The notes under the pieces: generated by a model
What the model saw: the letters and a program-made list of their open reading frames with translations, nothing else
The model's database searches: none
What the model was told of the DNA's origin: nothing
Origin: Cytophagaceae bacterium
GTDB lineage: Bacteria; Bacteroidota; Bacteroidia; Flavobacteriales; Flavobacteriaceae
Assembly (NCBI GenBank): GCA_002710685.1
Contig: PALD01000031.1
Location: 1 to 64,000 of the forward strand
Direction of reading: 5' to 3'
Length of the DNA: 64,000 nt
Part shown: one piece after another, positions 26,136-34,709 of the stretch
How positions within the stretch are numbered: the stretch's first letter is position 1
Layout: each line of letters begins with the position of its first letter
Program-made: the position numbers and the translations under genes

Positions 26136-27170
26136 GTGTTCAGAAAATCTGTTTTAATAGCACTCATCTTCGTGTACCTCGTGATTATCGCGGGGGCCGT
26201 GGTAAGGATGACCGGCAGTGGGATGGGATGTCCAGACTGGCCCAAATGCTTTGGTTATGTGATACCCCCCACTGAAGAGGGTGAGTTGTTATGGCAGCCC
26301 AACAAAGCGTACAGGACGGGACAGGTAATCATCGTGGATGAGACATTACAGGTTGCCGCATCTGATTTTATCACGGGCGATACTTATAATGACACAAACT
26401 GGAACCTGTATGAAAAACATGATTATGCGGTATTCAATCCGTTGCACACGTGGGTGGAGTATATAAACAGGCTTGTGGGGGCGCTGGCCGGTGTCGCGGT
26501 ATTTGTGATGGCCATCCTCAGCTTCTGGCAGTGGAAAAAGTCAAGACGCCGCGTGCTGCTCTCCTGGCTCTCTGTTTTCCTGATGGGGTTTCAGGGGTGG
26601 CTGGGCGCAACAGTGGTCTATTCTGTCCTGGCACCGGTACGTATAACACTGCACATGATCGTGGCACTGATTATCGTGGGGGTTTTGATGTACCTCCTTT
26701 TCGCTTCAAGCGAAATAAAAAAGAAATGGAAATACGACAAGAAATTCAAGACGGGTATGGTAATCGCCCTCTTGCTGACGCTTTTTCAAATCGCCATGGG
26801 AACACAGGTGCGGCAGTTTGTGGACGAGCAGGTAAAGCTCCTGGGCTATGATGCCCAGGGTTCATGGCTCAATGACCCGGGCCTTGAATTCTACTTTCAC
26901 CGCACCTTCTCAATCATTGTACTGTTCTTGAACGTGCTGCTCTTTATGCGCAACAGGAACCAGGGGCTCCACCACGGGCTTATGGCCTGGATCATGTTGA
27001 TCCTGGGTGTCGAGATTGTTACGGGCATGGCAATGTATTACCTTGATTTTCCGTTCTTATCGCAGCCACTGCACCTTATCCTGGCATCAATCTTGTTTGG
27101 GGTACAGTTTTATATTGCCCTGGGAAGTTTTAAACAAAAGCGCCACGGGCAATTGGCGGCTGATGCCTAA
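26136..27170 (+). CDS. ctaA: heme A synthase (COX15/CtaA family)
   Basis: The start is GTG (26136). The 344 residues carry about eight hydrophobic segments. VVRMTGSGMGCPDWPKCFG has the Cys pair and the RMTGSGLGCPDWP-type motif of COX15. His residues in FNPLHTWVEYINRL, ITLHMIVAL, FYFHRTFS and QPLHLILAS are the expected heme ligands, two per half. It oxidises heme O to heme A for aa3-type cytochrome oxidase. An insertion between residues 45 and 90 (AYRTGQVIIVDE...) is a periplasmic loop typical of Bacteroidota. A palindrome (26699-26715) encodes Phe-Ala-Ser-Ser-Glu at a membrane-segment end. Confidence 0.93.
   Translation: MFRKSVLIALIFVYLVIIAGAVVRMTGSGMGCPDWPKCFGYVIPPTEEGELLWQPNKAYRTGQVIIVDETLQVAASDFITGDTYNDTNWNLYEKHDYAVFNPLHTWVEYINRLVGALAGVAVFVMAILSFWQWKKSRRRVLLSWLSVFLMGFQGWLGATVVYSVLAPVRITLHMIVALIIVGVLMYLLFASSEIKKKWKYDKKFKTGMVIALLLTLFQIAMGTQVRQFVDEQVKLLGYDAQGSWLNDPGLEFYFHRTFSIIVLFLNVLLFMRNRNQGLHHGLMAWIMLILGVEIVTGMAMYYLDFPFLSQPLHLILASILFGVQFYIALGSFKQKRHGQLAADA
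26699..26715. repeat. interspersed palindrome, intragenic
   Basis: TTTCGCTTCAAGCGAAA in ctaA, at the cytoplasmic end of a transmembrane segment. Confidence 0.75.
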
Positions 27171-27182
27171 GTTGTATCTTTG
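27153..27182 (+). promoter_or_regulatory. promoter of the pRiA4b ORF-3-like gene
   Basis: TTG at 27153-27155, a 19-base spacer, TATCTTTG at 27175-27182: a full match to the Bacteroidota consensus in both elements and spacing. It lies at the 3' end of ctaA; the ATG at 27206 follows by 23 bases. Confidence 0.7.
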
Positions 27183-27205
27183 AAACCTTAAAAATCCAAG
27201 ACATT

Positions 27206-27733
27206 ATGATCTACCGATTTCGTGTTATTCTTGACACCGAGGAGGATATTTTTCGAGACATCGAAATAGAGCAAAATGCGAGCCTTGAGGACTTCCATAA
27301 CTGTATCACGCAGTCCTTTGGGTTTGATGGTACGGAGATGGCCTCCTTTTTTATAAGTGATGATCAATGGCACCAGGGCGAGGAGATTGCCCTTTTTGAC
27401 ATGGAGACCAGCGAGGACCCCATACGCGTGATGAGCGAGACCGTCCTAGAAGAAGTGGTCCACCAGGAGCAGACCCGCTTGATATACGTCTATGATTTTC
27501 TCAGCCTGTGGACGTTTTTTGTGGAGCTGGGCGACATTGTTGAACCTGAAGATGGCATGAGCTATCCCAACCTGATGTACACGCACGGGCAGATACCGGC
27601 CGAGGCGCCCCCTGCTGATTTTTCAGGTGATGAGGATCAAGAATCTGAGGATATCTATGACCAGGAAGACTTTGACGATGATTATGATGTTGATGATTAT
27701 GACAACCTGGACTTTGACGAGAACTGGAATTAG
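27206..27733 (+). CDS. plasmid pRiA4b ORF-3-like protein with acidic tail
   Basis: The first 125 residues match the ORF-3/PRiA4b family fold: IYRFRVILDTEEDIFRDIEI, LEDFHNCITQSFGFDG, MASFFISDDQW and YVYDFLSLWTFFVEL. The remaining 45 residues are an almost uninterrupted Asp/Glu/Tyr stretch (for example DFDDDYDVDDYDNLD), probably disordered. The family was named from a plasmid gene, and its function is unknown. It has its own strong promoter and an adjacent palindrome rather than any neighbouring mobile element, so it looks like a resident chromosomal gene. Confidence 0.78.
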   Translation: MIYRFRVILDTEEDIFRDIEIEQNASLEDFHNCITQSFGFDGTEMASFFISDDQWHQGEEIALFDMETSEDPIRVMSETVLEEVVHQEQTRLIYVYDFLSLWTFFVELGDIVEPEDGMSYPNLMYTHGQIPAEAPPADFSGDEDQESEDIYDQEDFDDDYDVDDYDNLDFDENWN

Positions 27734-27784
27734 ATATGAGATTTTAGTATTCAGTATCAAGACTTTTCCTTTGCTTTAAATTTC

Positions 27785-27803
27785 TTTTGGCTTAAAGCCA
27801 AAA
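27785..27803. repeat. interspersed palindrome, intergenic
   Basis: TTTTGGCTTAAAGCCAAAA, 51 bases after the pRiA4b-like stop and 31 bases before the NdpA-like start. Confidence 0.8.
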
Positions 27804-27834
27804 AACCTTTATTACCTTAACCTAGCACTACACG

Positions 27835-28899
27835 ATGATCAATTTATATTCAGCACAGATAGAGACGCTCTCCATACACCGCGTGGGCAACAAGAGCCGC
27901 AACGAGGGCGCTTTTTTCTCAAAAGAACCATACCAGCTCAATGATGAGATCACACCCTTATTGAAGGAATTCTTTTTCAAGAGCTTTCGCGAAAAGGAAG
28001 AAAACTATTTTCAGTTCACCCACGAGGCCGACCTTGAGTTTCACTCCCTGTACAATCTTGCGCAGGAGTTTTTTGACAAGCCCGAGAAAAGCCATGAAAT
28101 CTCTACCGAAGTTTCAAAACTGCTTTATGATCAAAGTGCGCATCCACACATCAAGCCGGGCGAGGTGTACGTGGCCCACATTACCAATGTCATGATTGAT
28201 AATGAAAAGGTAGATGTGATGGGCATCTTCAAATCTGAGGTAAAACAGGAGTTTTTACAATTTCGCGAAAGCGAAACAAACCTGGACATGATCTTGAAAC
28301 AGGGGGTGAACCTCAACAAGCTGGACAAGGGTTGCCTTATCTTCAATAAAAATGCAGAGGAAGGTTACAAAATCCTTTCGGTGGATTCCAACCGGTATGA
28401 TACCAAATACTGGCTGGAGAACTTTTTAGGGGGTGATGCGCTTGCTGACGAGAATTTCTACACAAAGAAATATTTGAAATTCTGCCAGGATTTTGCCAAG
28501 GACGTGGTGTTGCCGGCCGAGGATAAAAAAGAAGAAGTGATGTTCATGAACCGTGCGGTGAACCACTTTGCAAAAAACGACAATTTTGAGGAAAGTTCAT
28601 TTGTCAACGACGTGCTTGAAAACCCTGCATTGATCCCGGAATTTCAACATTACAAGACCGAGAAGGCCCCCAAGTACAAAATTGAGGACCTTACCTCCTT
28701 CCCTATTGCCAACACGGCAGTTTCAGCCGCGAGAAAGAAGATAAAGAACGTAATTGACCTGGACACGAACATCCAGATCAAGATGAACTTTATCAATCCC
28801 GAAAGCGCAGAAAAGTTTGTCGAAAAAGGATGGGACGAGGAGCGCCAGATGTACTACTATCTCGTGTATTTTAACAAGGAGCAGAAGGCGAAGGAGTAG
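27835..28899 (+). CDS. nucleoid-associated protein, NdpA/YejK-like
   Basis: The 354 residues match the NdpA nucleoid-associated family: an N-terminal helical and beta region (HRVGNKSRNEGAFFSKEPY), then GEVYVAHITNVMIDNEKVDVMGIF, LNLNKLDKGCLIFN-type residues and SRYWLENFLGGDAL-like text (here DTKYWLENFLGGDAL). It is expected to bind DNA or associate with the nucleoid; the biological role is poorly known. Two palindrome copies fall in its frame (27983-27995 and 28261-28276), coding Phe-Arg-Glu both times. Confidence 0.78.
   Translation: MINLYSAQIETLSIHRVGNKSRNEGAFFSKEPYQLNDEITPLLKEFFFKSFREKEENYFQFTHEADLEFHSLYNLAQEFFDKPEKSHEISTEVSKLLYDQSAHPHIKPGEVYVAHITNVMIDNEKVDVMGIFKSEVKQEFLQFRESETNLDMILKQGVNLNKLDKGCLIFNKNAEEGYKILSVDSNRYDTKYWLENFLGGDALADENFYTKKYLKFCQDFAKDVVLPAEDKKEEVMFMNRAVNHFAKNDNFEESSFVNDVLENPALIPEFQHYKTEKAPKYKIEDLTSFPIANTAVSAARKKIKNVIDLDTNIQIKMNFINPESAEKFVEKGWDEERQMYYYLVYFNKEQKAKE
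27983..27995. repeat. interspersed palindrome, intragenic
   Basis: GCTTTCGCGAAAA in the NdpA-like gene, read as Ser-Phe-Arg-Glu. Confidence 0.6.
28261..28276. repeat. interspersed palindrome, intragenic
   Basis: TTTCGCGAAAGCGAAA in the NdpA-like gene, read as Phe-Arg-Glu-Ser-Glu; second copy in the same gene. Confidence 0.7.
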
Positions 28900-28979
28900 T
28901 TAAATCAATGGGCTGATTAGCTAATGATTTGATTTTGAATTTAAAAATTCGTCGTTCGTAAATCGGTGATTCTTAACTA

Positions 28980-30065
28980 TCAATACCCGGCCTTCATCAA
29001 GCGTTTCATGCTTACATCTTCATAGTTGCGCTTCACAAAATCAAGTGCGGTCTTTATGATCTGCCCCATGGATTTTGCCCGTTTGAACTTCATGTCCTTG
29101 GTATAGGCATAAAGTTCCATACGCAGTTGCTGCAGGTTTTCTTGAGAAGATATGGTATCGCTAGCCATACATTTCAACAAGCGGCGTACCCGGGTTTTTG
29201 AGGTGATTATCCTTTTTGCCATGACGGCACGCTCTTCTTCACGATATTGCTCTATTGAATTGGACCTTAGTTTTTTAGATACCAGTTCTACCACTTTGAA
29301 GTTTTCTTTAAAGAGGTGCGGCTTGTACACCTTGAAGTTTCCCTCATAGCATTGCTGGTCAAAATCTATGGCCCTTATCTTATACCGTATGTGGTCAAAA
29401 TCATGTGTGGGGATCACCACATAATTGTAGGAGCGCATGTCGCCCAGCAAAAGGATGTTGCATCGCTCATTGAACTTCACAAATTCCTTGGCAATCTGGG
29501 CCTTACCTACCTCATCACAATCATCCAGGTATTCCTTGATGAACTCATCGCCGGGAATACCGGCTATATGTTCTTCAATCAAGGTATCTTTATAGACAAG
29601 AAAGTTGATCCTGTTAGGCGAAAGGGTATGCTCAAGTTCTAACCCATATACCCGGCTGGCATCTGCTTTTTTAACATAGAAGTAGATGTAATTGTCGTTA
29701 TAGATATTCTTTATTTTTACCCTAAAGGGCTTTGAGTTGCCAAATGTGCAGTAATCAATTGCAGCGACGTACAGAAACTGCAGGATATTGTCATTACCGT
29801 CAGAATGTAGTATGGTATATACCTTTTTAAGGCTTTCTTCAATCTCGGCCCGCTCATGCTCAGGATAATACACCCGTATCCATAAGGTATCTTCATCATT
29901 CTTGTCATAGACATTGATACCCCCCGAAAATCGCTTGAGGTCTTCATAGAACACTGGGATTTTTGTATCCCGGTTGTACTTTACGAGATAATCCTTTAGT
30001 TTTTCGCCCACAGGGTATGTGGGTTTCTTTTTTGACATCAGTTTTTCTTCAAGAGGGAAGTCCAT
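28980..30065 (-). CDS. conserved hypothetical protein
   Basis: A 361-residue soluble protein with no domain I recognise. Parts that look conserved are IPVFYEDLKRFSGG, LWIRVYYPEHERAEI and NILLLGDMRSYNYVVIPTHD. The middle (AKEFVKFNERCNILLLGD...IRAIDFDQQCYEG) recalls the catalytic region of kinase-like or lipid-kinase-like folds (Asn and Asp-Phe-Asp), but this is only a suggestion. The C-terminal 100 residues are basic and helical. The start is ATG 30065; the frame's TTG at 30095 lies within the -7 box and is excluded. It is monocistronic, divergent from an ABC transporter operon. Confidence 0.65.
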   Translation of the reverse strand: MDFPLEEKLMSKKKPTYPVGEKLKDYLVKYNRDTKIPVFYEDLKRFSGGINVYDKNDEDTLWIRVYYPEHERAEIEESLKKVYTILHSDGNDNILQFLYVAAIDYCTFGNSKPFRVKIKNIYNDNYIYFYVKKADASRVYGLELEHTLSPNRINFLVYKDTLIEEHIAGIPGDEFIKEYLDDCDEVGKAQIAKEFVKFNERCNILLLGDMRSYNYVVIPTHDFDHIRYKIRAIDFDQQCYEGNFKVYKPHLFKENFKVVELVSKKLRSNSIEQYREEERAVMAKRIITSKTRVRRLLKCMASDTISSQENLQQLRMELYAYTKDMKFKRAKSMGQIIKTALDFVKRNYEDVSMKRLMKAGY

Positions 30066-30092
30066 GGCCGTAAAGTTACAAAAGGTATGTAA

Positions 30093-30120
30093 CAAATATA
30101 CGTGCTTCTCGTCTACTCAA
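30093..30120 (-). promoter_or_regulatory. promoter of the 28980-30065 gene
   Basis: On the minus strand: TTG (plus 30118-30120), a 17-base spacer, TATATTTG (plus 30093-30100). Both elements match consensus. The ATG is 27 bases downstream. Confidence 0.65.
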
Positions 30121-30147
30121 TACATACCACCAAAAAATCAAACTCCT

Positions 30148-31047
30148 TTGGACACAATCTTAACAATCAATAACCTCACAAAGAACTTTGGGTCTGTCAG
30201 GGCCGTGAGTGACCTTTCATTTACCATTCAAAAAGGTAATGTTTATGGCATCCTGGGACCTAATGGAAGTGGAAAGTCCACAACCCTGGGCATGGTGCTC
30301 AATGTAGTGAACCCCACCTCGGGCGGTTTTCACTGGTTTGATGGCACCCACGACACTCATAATGCCCTCAAGAAAGTGGGCGCCATCATTGAGCGGCCCA
30401 ATTTTTACCCGTACATGACCGCAGCACAAAACCTTGACCTGGTGTGCAAGATCAAGGGGGTAAATGCCGAGAACATTGACAAGAAGCTTGAGATTGTAGG
30501 TTTGCTGGAGCGCAAGAACAGTAAGTTCAGCACCTTTTCACTGGGGATGAAACAGCGCCTTGCCATTGCCTCTGCCCTCTTGAACGACCCGGAAATTCTC
30601 ATTCTTGATGAACCCACAAACGGTCTCGACCCTCAGGGAATCCATCAAATACGCGAAATCATAAAACATATTGCCGCCGGTGGCACGACCATTTTACTGG
30701 CCTCCCACCTGCTTGATGAAGTAGAAAAGGTATGCAGCCATGTGGTCATCATCCGTAAGGGTGTGATGCTCTATTCTGGGCGGGTGGATGAGATGAATGC
30801 AAACTTTGGCTTTTTTGAGCTCAGGGCAGATGATGAAGCTGCGCTTTTACGATTTCTTGAAAAACACAGCGATTTTGGTAAAATCAAGGTGGAGAACGGC
30901 CTTGTCACGGCATTCCTGGAAAATGAACTCCCCGCCGTTGAACTCAACAGGCAGCTTTTTGGCGAAAGCCTTATCCTCTCCCACCTTGTGAAACGCAAGG
31001 AAAGCCTTGAGGAAATGTTCTTGCAACTTACTAACAATCAAAACTAA
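30148..31047 (+). CDS. ABC transporter ATP-binding protein
   Basis: The start I favour is TTG 30148, giving (M)DTILTINNLTKNFGSVRAV, the usual N-terminus of ABC-2 ATPases; the frame is open from 30019, but that stretch overlaps the divergent promoter. The Walker A motif GPNGSGKST is near residue 37, the signature is FSLGMKQRLAIA, Walker B is LILDEPTNGLDP, and the switch His is in LLASHLLDEVEKVC. About 300 residues. A degenerate palindrome at 30956-30970 encodes Phe-Gly-Glu-Ser near the C-terminus. It forms an exporter with the permease 9 bases downstream; the substrate is unknown, as for many Bacteroidota gliding or antibiotic-type ABC-2 systems. Confidence 0.9.
   Translation: MDTILTINNLTKNFGSVRAVSDLSFTIQKGNVYGILGPNGSGKSTTLGMVLNVVNPTSGGFHWFDGTHDTHNALKKVGAIIERPNFYPYMTAAQNLDLVCKIKGVNAENIDKKLEIVGLLERKNSKFSTFSLGMKQRLAIASALLNDPEILILDEPTNGLDPQGIHQIREIIKHIAAGGTTILLASHLLDEVEKVCSHVVIIRKGVMLYSGRVDEMNANFGFFELRADDEAALLRFLEKHSDFGKIKVENGLVTAFLENELPAVELNRQLFGESLILSHLVKRKESLEEMFLQLTNNQN
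30956..30970. repeat. degenerate interspersed palindrome, intragenic
   Basis: TTTTTGGCGAAAGCC in the ABC ATPase gene. Confidence 0.55.
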
Positions 31048-31056
31048 ACCGAAGCC

Positions 31057-31896
31057 ATGCTACAACTTCTGGATATTGAATTTCATAAACTTAAATACAG
31101 CAGGTCTTCTAAGATTCTTGCGATTACTTACTTTGTTATCCTTTCTTTTATTGCTCTTATTGCCTCGATTGAATTTAACCTTGGTGGCAATAAAATTCTT
31201 ATTGCTGATTTAGGGATTTTTAATTTTCCTTACATCTGGCATTTTAACACCTATGTTGCGGGCATGATGAAGTTCTTTTTGGCCATTGTCATTGTATCCA
31301 TGATAAGCAGCGAGTATAGCAACAGGACATTAAAACAAAACCTGATTGATGGTTTGAGCAAGAAAGAATTTTTGCTTTCAAAAGTTTATACCGTCATTGT
31401 ATTTTCACTTTTTTCAACCCTTTTCATATTTATACTCACCCTGATATTAGGTTACAGCTTTTCAGATTTTACGGAGTTTAGCATCGTAACTAAAGATATG
31501 GAATTCTTGTTTGCGTATTTCCTTAAGCTTGTTGCCTTTTTTAGCTTTTGTATTTTCCTGGCGGTACTGGTCAAGCGATCTGCGTTTGCCCTGGGCTTTT
31601 TATTGATATGGTGGATCATAGAGAACATTATACACTGGCCCATAATGCGCGGTTATTTTCGCTTGAGCGAAACGACATCAGATAATATCATGCAGTTCTT
31701 TCCACTGGAAAGCATGTCTAATCTTATAAATCAACCCATTACTAGACTGGATCTCATAAAGAGTGCCGCAAGTCAACTCCAAGCAGATATAGCCTTTGAC
31801 TATGCCGTACATGGGTATGAAATCGCGATTGTATGCGTATGGATTTTCTTGTTCATATATGGCAGTTATTCTCTTTTAAAGAAGCGTGATTTATAG
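31057..31896 (+). CDS. ABC-2 type transporter permease
   Basis: 279 residues with six hydrophobic segments (near 20-40, 60-85, 110-135, 150-175, 180-200 and 255-272) and a short cytoplasmic N-terminus (LQLLDIEFHKLKYSRSSK). The cytoplasmic loop SSEYSNRTLKQNLIDGLSKKEFLLSK carries the EYxxxTLK-type coupling helix of ABC-2 permeases. It pairs with the ATPase just upstream. A palindrome (31657-31672) lies in the loop before the last segment. A T9SS-dependent gene follows, but a new -7 box at 31897-31904 suggests separate transcription. Confidence 0.87.
   Translation: MLQLLDIEFHKLKYSRSSKILAITYFVILSFIALIASIEFNLGGNKILIADLGIFNFPYIWHFNTYVAGMMKFFLAIVIVSMISSEYSNRTLKQNLIDGLSKKEFLLSKVYTVIVFSLFSTLFIFILTLILGYSFSDFTEFSIVTKDMEFLFAYFLKLVAFFSFCIFLAVLVKRSAFALGFLLIWWIIENIIHWPIMRGYFRLSETTSDNIMQFFPLESMSNLINQPITRLDLIKSAASQLQADIAFDYAVHGYEIAIVCVWIFLFIYGSYSLLKKRDL
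31657..31672. repeat. interspersed palindrome, intragenic
   Basis: TTTCGCTTGAGCGAAA in the permease gene, read as Phe-Arg-Leu-Ser-Glu. Confidence 0.75.
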
Positions 31897-31904
31897 TACA
31901 TTTG
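31897..31904 (+). promoter_or_regulatory. -7 box of the gliding-motility-tail gene
   Basis: TACATTTG, a perfect TANNTTTG match, starting at the last base of the permease stop region and 22 bases before ATG 31926. No TTG at the normal distance. Confidence 0.45.
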
Positions 31905-31925
31905 AGGCTTAACCCATATTCAAAC

Positions 31926-34646
31926 ATGCGCGTTGCGGCCTTTTTGTTCTTGCTTTTAACCACTTGCGTGTCCTTCGGTCAAGGATCAGCAAACACATGG
32001 TATTTTGGTCGTAATGCCGGGATTACCTTCAACACATCACCACCCACGGCGATATCTGGCGGTAAGATCAACACTTTTGAGGGCTGTGCAACCATATCTG
32101 ATGTCAATGGTGACCTGCTTTTTTATACTGATGGCACCACGGTCTACAACAGCAACCATCAAGTGATGCTCAATGGCACGGGTTTACTGGGTGACGCATC
32201 AAGCACACAGTCTGCGTTGATTATCCCCAAACCTTTGGATGAAAATGTTTATTACGTTTTTACGGTAGATAATTTCCTGGACGATGTCAACCATGGCGTC
32301 AATTATTCAATAGTTGACTTTCGCTCGACCCCGCTGGGTGAGGTAACCTCTAAGAATATCCCACTGCTCAATTATTCTTCAGAGAAGCTTAGCGCAGTGG
32401 TTAAAGGGTGTGATACCGAAACTGTATGGATGGTAACACTCTCATCTGCAAATCAAAGTGCAGATGCTAACCTCAACACGTTTTATGCTTTTGAAATAAC
32501 GGATGCGGGGGTCAACACAAACGCCGTAACCTCTACGGTATCCATGGCGGTAAACGATGACCGTGGCAATTTAAAATTTTCGCCTGACGGCAAAAAGCTA
32601 GCCTGTGCAAACGCCTCGAGTGGGCTTTACCTTATGGATTTTGACTCCCAGACCGGGCGGGTGGCAAATCCGCTGTACATAGATATGCGGTCAACTAACT
32701 ATGCCGCCTATGGGGTTGAGTTTTCACCTAACAACAGGTTTCTCTATGTACATAGCAGTAACGATGCCCGTACAAACATGCCCCCCTCTGCACACTTTTC
32801 ATCCCTTTTTCAATATGACCTGGACAGTGCTGATATCGAAGCTAGCCAGGTAATCCTGGATGAACAGAATTATTACCGGGGGAGCCTTCAACTGGGTCCT
32901 GATGGCAAGATTTACCGGGCGCTTAGTGCTAATTATGACCAAGGGCTTTCTTATCTGGGCGTTATTGAAGACCCCAATGAAAAGGGCCTCGCCGCAAATT
33001 ATATCGACAGGGCCATCCCACTGGCTCCGGGTACGGTAAGCTTTCAAGGCCTACCACCCTTTAATCAGTCGCTTTTCAACACGGTGGATGTGATTCAAAA
33101 TGATTTGAGCACCTCCAGGTTGAGCCTTTGTGCAGATGACACATACACCCTTAAGTATGACCTCATCCCCGGGGCAACCTACCAGTGGTACCGCAACGAG
33201 GTCATCATGCCCTCAGAGACCTCTAATGAGCTCAACATCAGCAGGCCTGCAGGCAGTACATTGCCATACGATGTAAAATATGAGCTCAAGATGGACCTCA
33301 ACGATGGTACCTGTGAACGCACGGGCATTGCAAACGTAAGCTATTATGCATATCCACAAATGCCATCTAACCCGGTTGAACTGGTACAGTGCGAAGATGC
33401 GGAAAACTCAGATGGGCTGAGCATTTTTAACCTTGAAGATGCCATACCCCAACTCACTAACAATGACCCAAACCTGATGGTGGCATTTTATGTTGATCAA
33501 TCAAGGGCTGATGCTGATGCACCCACGACATTCAATCCCACCGAATATGAAAACCGTTCACAAAATCAAGTACTTTATGCCCGGGTAAAAAACCCGGCAA
33601 ACTGTAACCTTACCGTACCATTTACACTACGGGTAAGCACGGCAAAGTCCATCTCAACAACCCTGGACTTATGTGATGAGATGGATACGGGGTATGGAGA
33701 CTTCAATCTACGGGATGCAGATGCGGCCCTCAAGGATGGCCTTGACCCTAACATTGAGGTCACCTACTATAGGACCCAGATGGATGCACTGCTCAAGAAC
33801 CCCAACGCAGAACTCCCAGATATTTACAGTAATCAAACAGCATACAATGATGTGGTCTATGCCAGGTTAGAAAACAATGATGCTTGCTTTGACATCAGCG
33901 AAGTAAATCTCGTGGTCAATATAAGGCCACGGTTTACCTTGCCGGAAGAAGGCTATTATTGTACAAATTTTTCTCCTGAACCCACAATCATAGAAGCAGA
34001 CCTCACACTTCTGGATGCCTCAAAAAATTATAGTTATACATGGTTGCCCACCGGGCAAACAACGCCCTACCTGGAAACCACCATGACCGGCGAGCATACC
34101 TTGACCGTTACTGACCTGAGCACGGGCTGCAGCCGTACCGAAAGTATAAACATCCTCCCAAAGGGACTTGCCGAAATCACAGCTATTGAGACCACTGACC
34201 TGAGCGAGAACAACACGGTGACCGTTGAGATTACCGGTGACGGTGAGTTTGAATTTGCACTAGATGATGAGCTGGGCTTTTATCAAGATAGCAATCACTT
34301 TGAGAATGTGGCCGCGGGTTTCCACACGGTCTATGTGCGTTCCAAAACAGACTGTGGTATTGTGAGCGAGGAGTTTAGCATCATAGGGTTCATGAAGTAC
34401 TTTACGCCCAATGGGGATGGATACAACGACTACTGGCAAGTGCTGGGCATCAATGAATATATCCAGCCCAGGACCAAGGTGTACATCTTTGACCGCTACG
34501 GCAAGCTCATCAAGCAGCTCGACCCGCTCTCAGAAGGTTGGGACGGCACGGCAAGGGGTGTCCTCATGCCCTCTGACGATTACTGGTTCAGGGTGGAGCT
34601 GCAGGATGAAAGGCTGGCAAAGGGCCATTTTACCCTGCGCCGATAA
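31926..34646 (+). CDS. secreted protein with gliding motility-associated C-terminal domain
   Basis: 906 residues from ATG 31926; the frame's TTG at 31902 lies in the -7 box. The signal peptide (MRVAAFLFLLLTTCVSFGQ) is followed by a beta-propeller-like region (about 20-380, starting NTWYFGRNAGITFN, with repeated FSPDGKKLACAN and GPDGKIYRA patterns). Then come Ig-like modules with paired Cys, and from residue about 825 the CHU_C/gliding-type tail (KYFTPNGDGYNDYW, VYIFDRYGKLIKQLDP, GWDGTARGVLMPSDDYWF). This tail directs type IX secretion and surface attachment. Unlike the broken gene at 109, this one is intact. It may act in adhesion or glycan binding. Confidence 0.9.
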   Translation: MRVAAFLFLLLTTCVSFGQGSANTWYFGRNAGITFNTSPPTAISGGKINTFEGCATISDVNGDLLFYTDGTTVYNSNHQVMLNGTGLLGDASSTQSALIIPKPLDENVYYVFTVDNFLDDVNHGVNYSIVDFRSTPLGEVTSKNIPLLNYSSEKLSAVVKGCDTETVWMVTLSSANQSADANLNTFYAFEITDAGVNTNAVTSTVSMAVNDDRGNLKFSPDGKKLACANASSGLYLMDFDSQTGRVANPLYIDMRSTNYAAYGVEFSPNNRFLYVHSSNDARTNMPPSAHFSSLFQYDLDSADIEASQVILDEQNYYRGSLQLGPDGKIYRALSANYDQGLSYLGVIEDPNEKGLAANYIDRAIPLAPGTVSFQGLPPFNQSLFNTVDVIQNDLSTSRLSLCADDTYTLKYDLIPGATYQWYRNEVIMPSETSNELNISRPAGSTLPYDVKYELKMDLNDGTCERTGIANVSYYAYPQMPSNPVELVQCEDAENSDGLSIFNLEDAIPQLTNNDPNLMVAFYVDQSRADADAPTTFNPTEYENRSQNQVLYARVKNPANCNLTVPFTLRVSTAKSISTTLDLCDEMDTGYGDFNLRDADAALKDGLDPNIEVTYYRTQMDALLKNPNAELPDIYSNQTAYNDVVYARLENNDACFDISEVNLVVNIRPRFTLPEEGYYCTNFSPEPTIIEADLTLLDASKNYSYTWLPTGQTTPYLETTMTGEHTLTVTDLSTGCSRTESINILPKGLAEITAIETTDLSENNTVTVEITGDGEFEFALDDELGFYQDSNHFENVAAGFHTVYVRSKTDCGIVSEEFSIIGFMKYFTPNGDGYNDYWQVLGINEYIQPRTKVYIFDRYGKLIKQLDPLSEGWDGTARGVLMPSDDYWFRVELQDERLAKGHFTLRR

Positions 34647-34656
34647 TTAGGGGCGG

Positions 34657-34691
34657 TTGTTTTTTCGCGAAAGCGAAATAGCGTAAATTTG
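34657..34691 (+). promoter_or_regulatory. promoter of uvrB with palindromic spacer
   Basis: TTG at 34657-34659 and TAAATTTG at 34684-34691 (perfect -7). The 24-base spacer is longer than normal and contains the complete palindrome 34663-34678. The uvrB TTG start follows by 18 bases. Confidence 0.5.
34663..34678. repeat. interspersed palindrome in uvrB promoter
   Basis: TTTCGCGAAAGCGAAA, between the candidate -33 and -7 elements of uvrB. Confidence 0.8.
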
Positions 34692-34709
34692 AAGTAAAAC
34701 GCTACTCCT

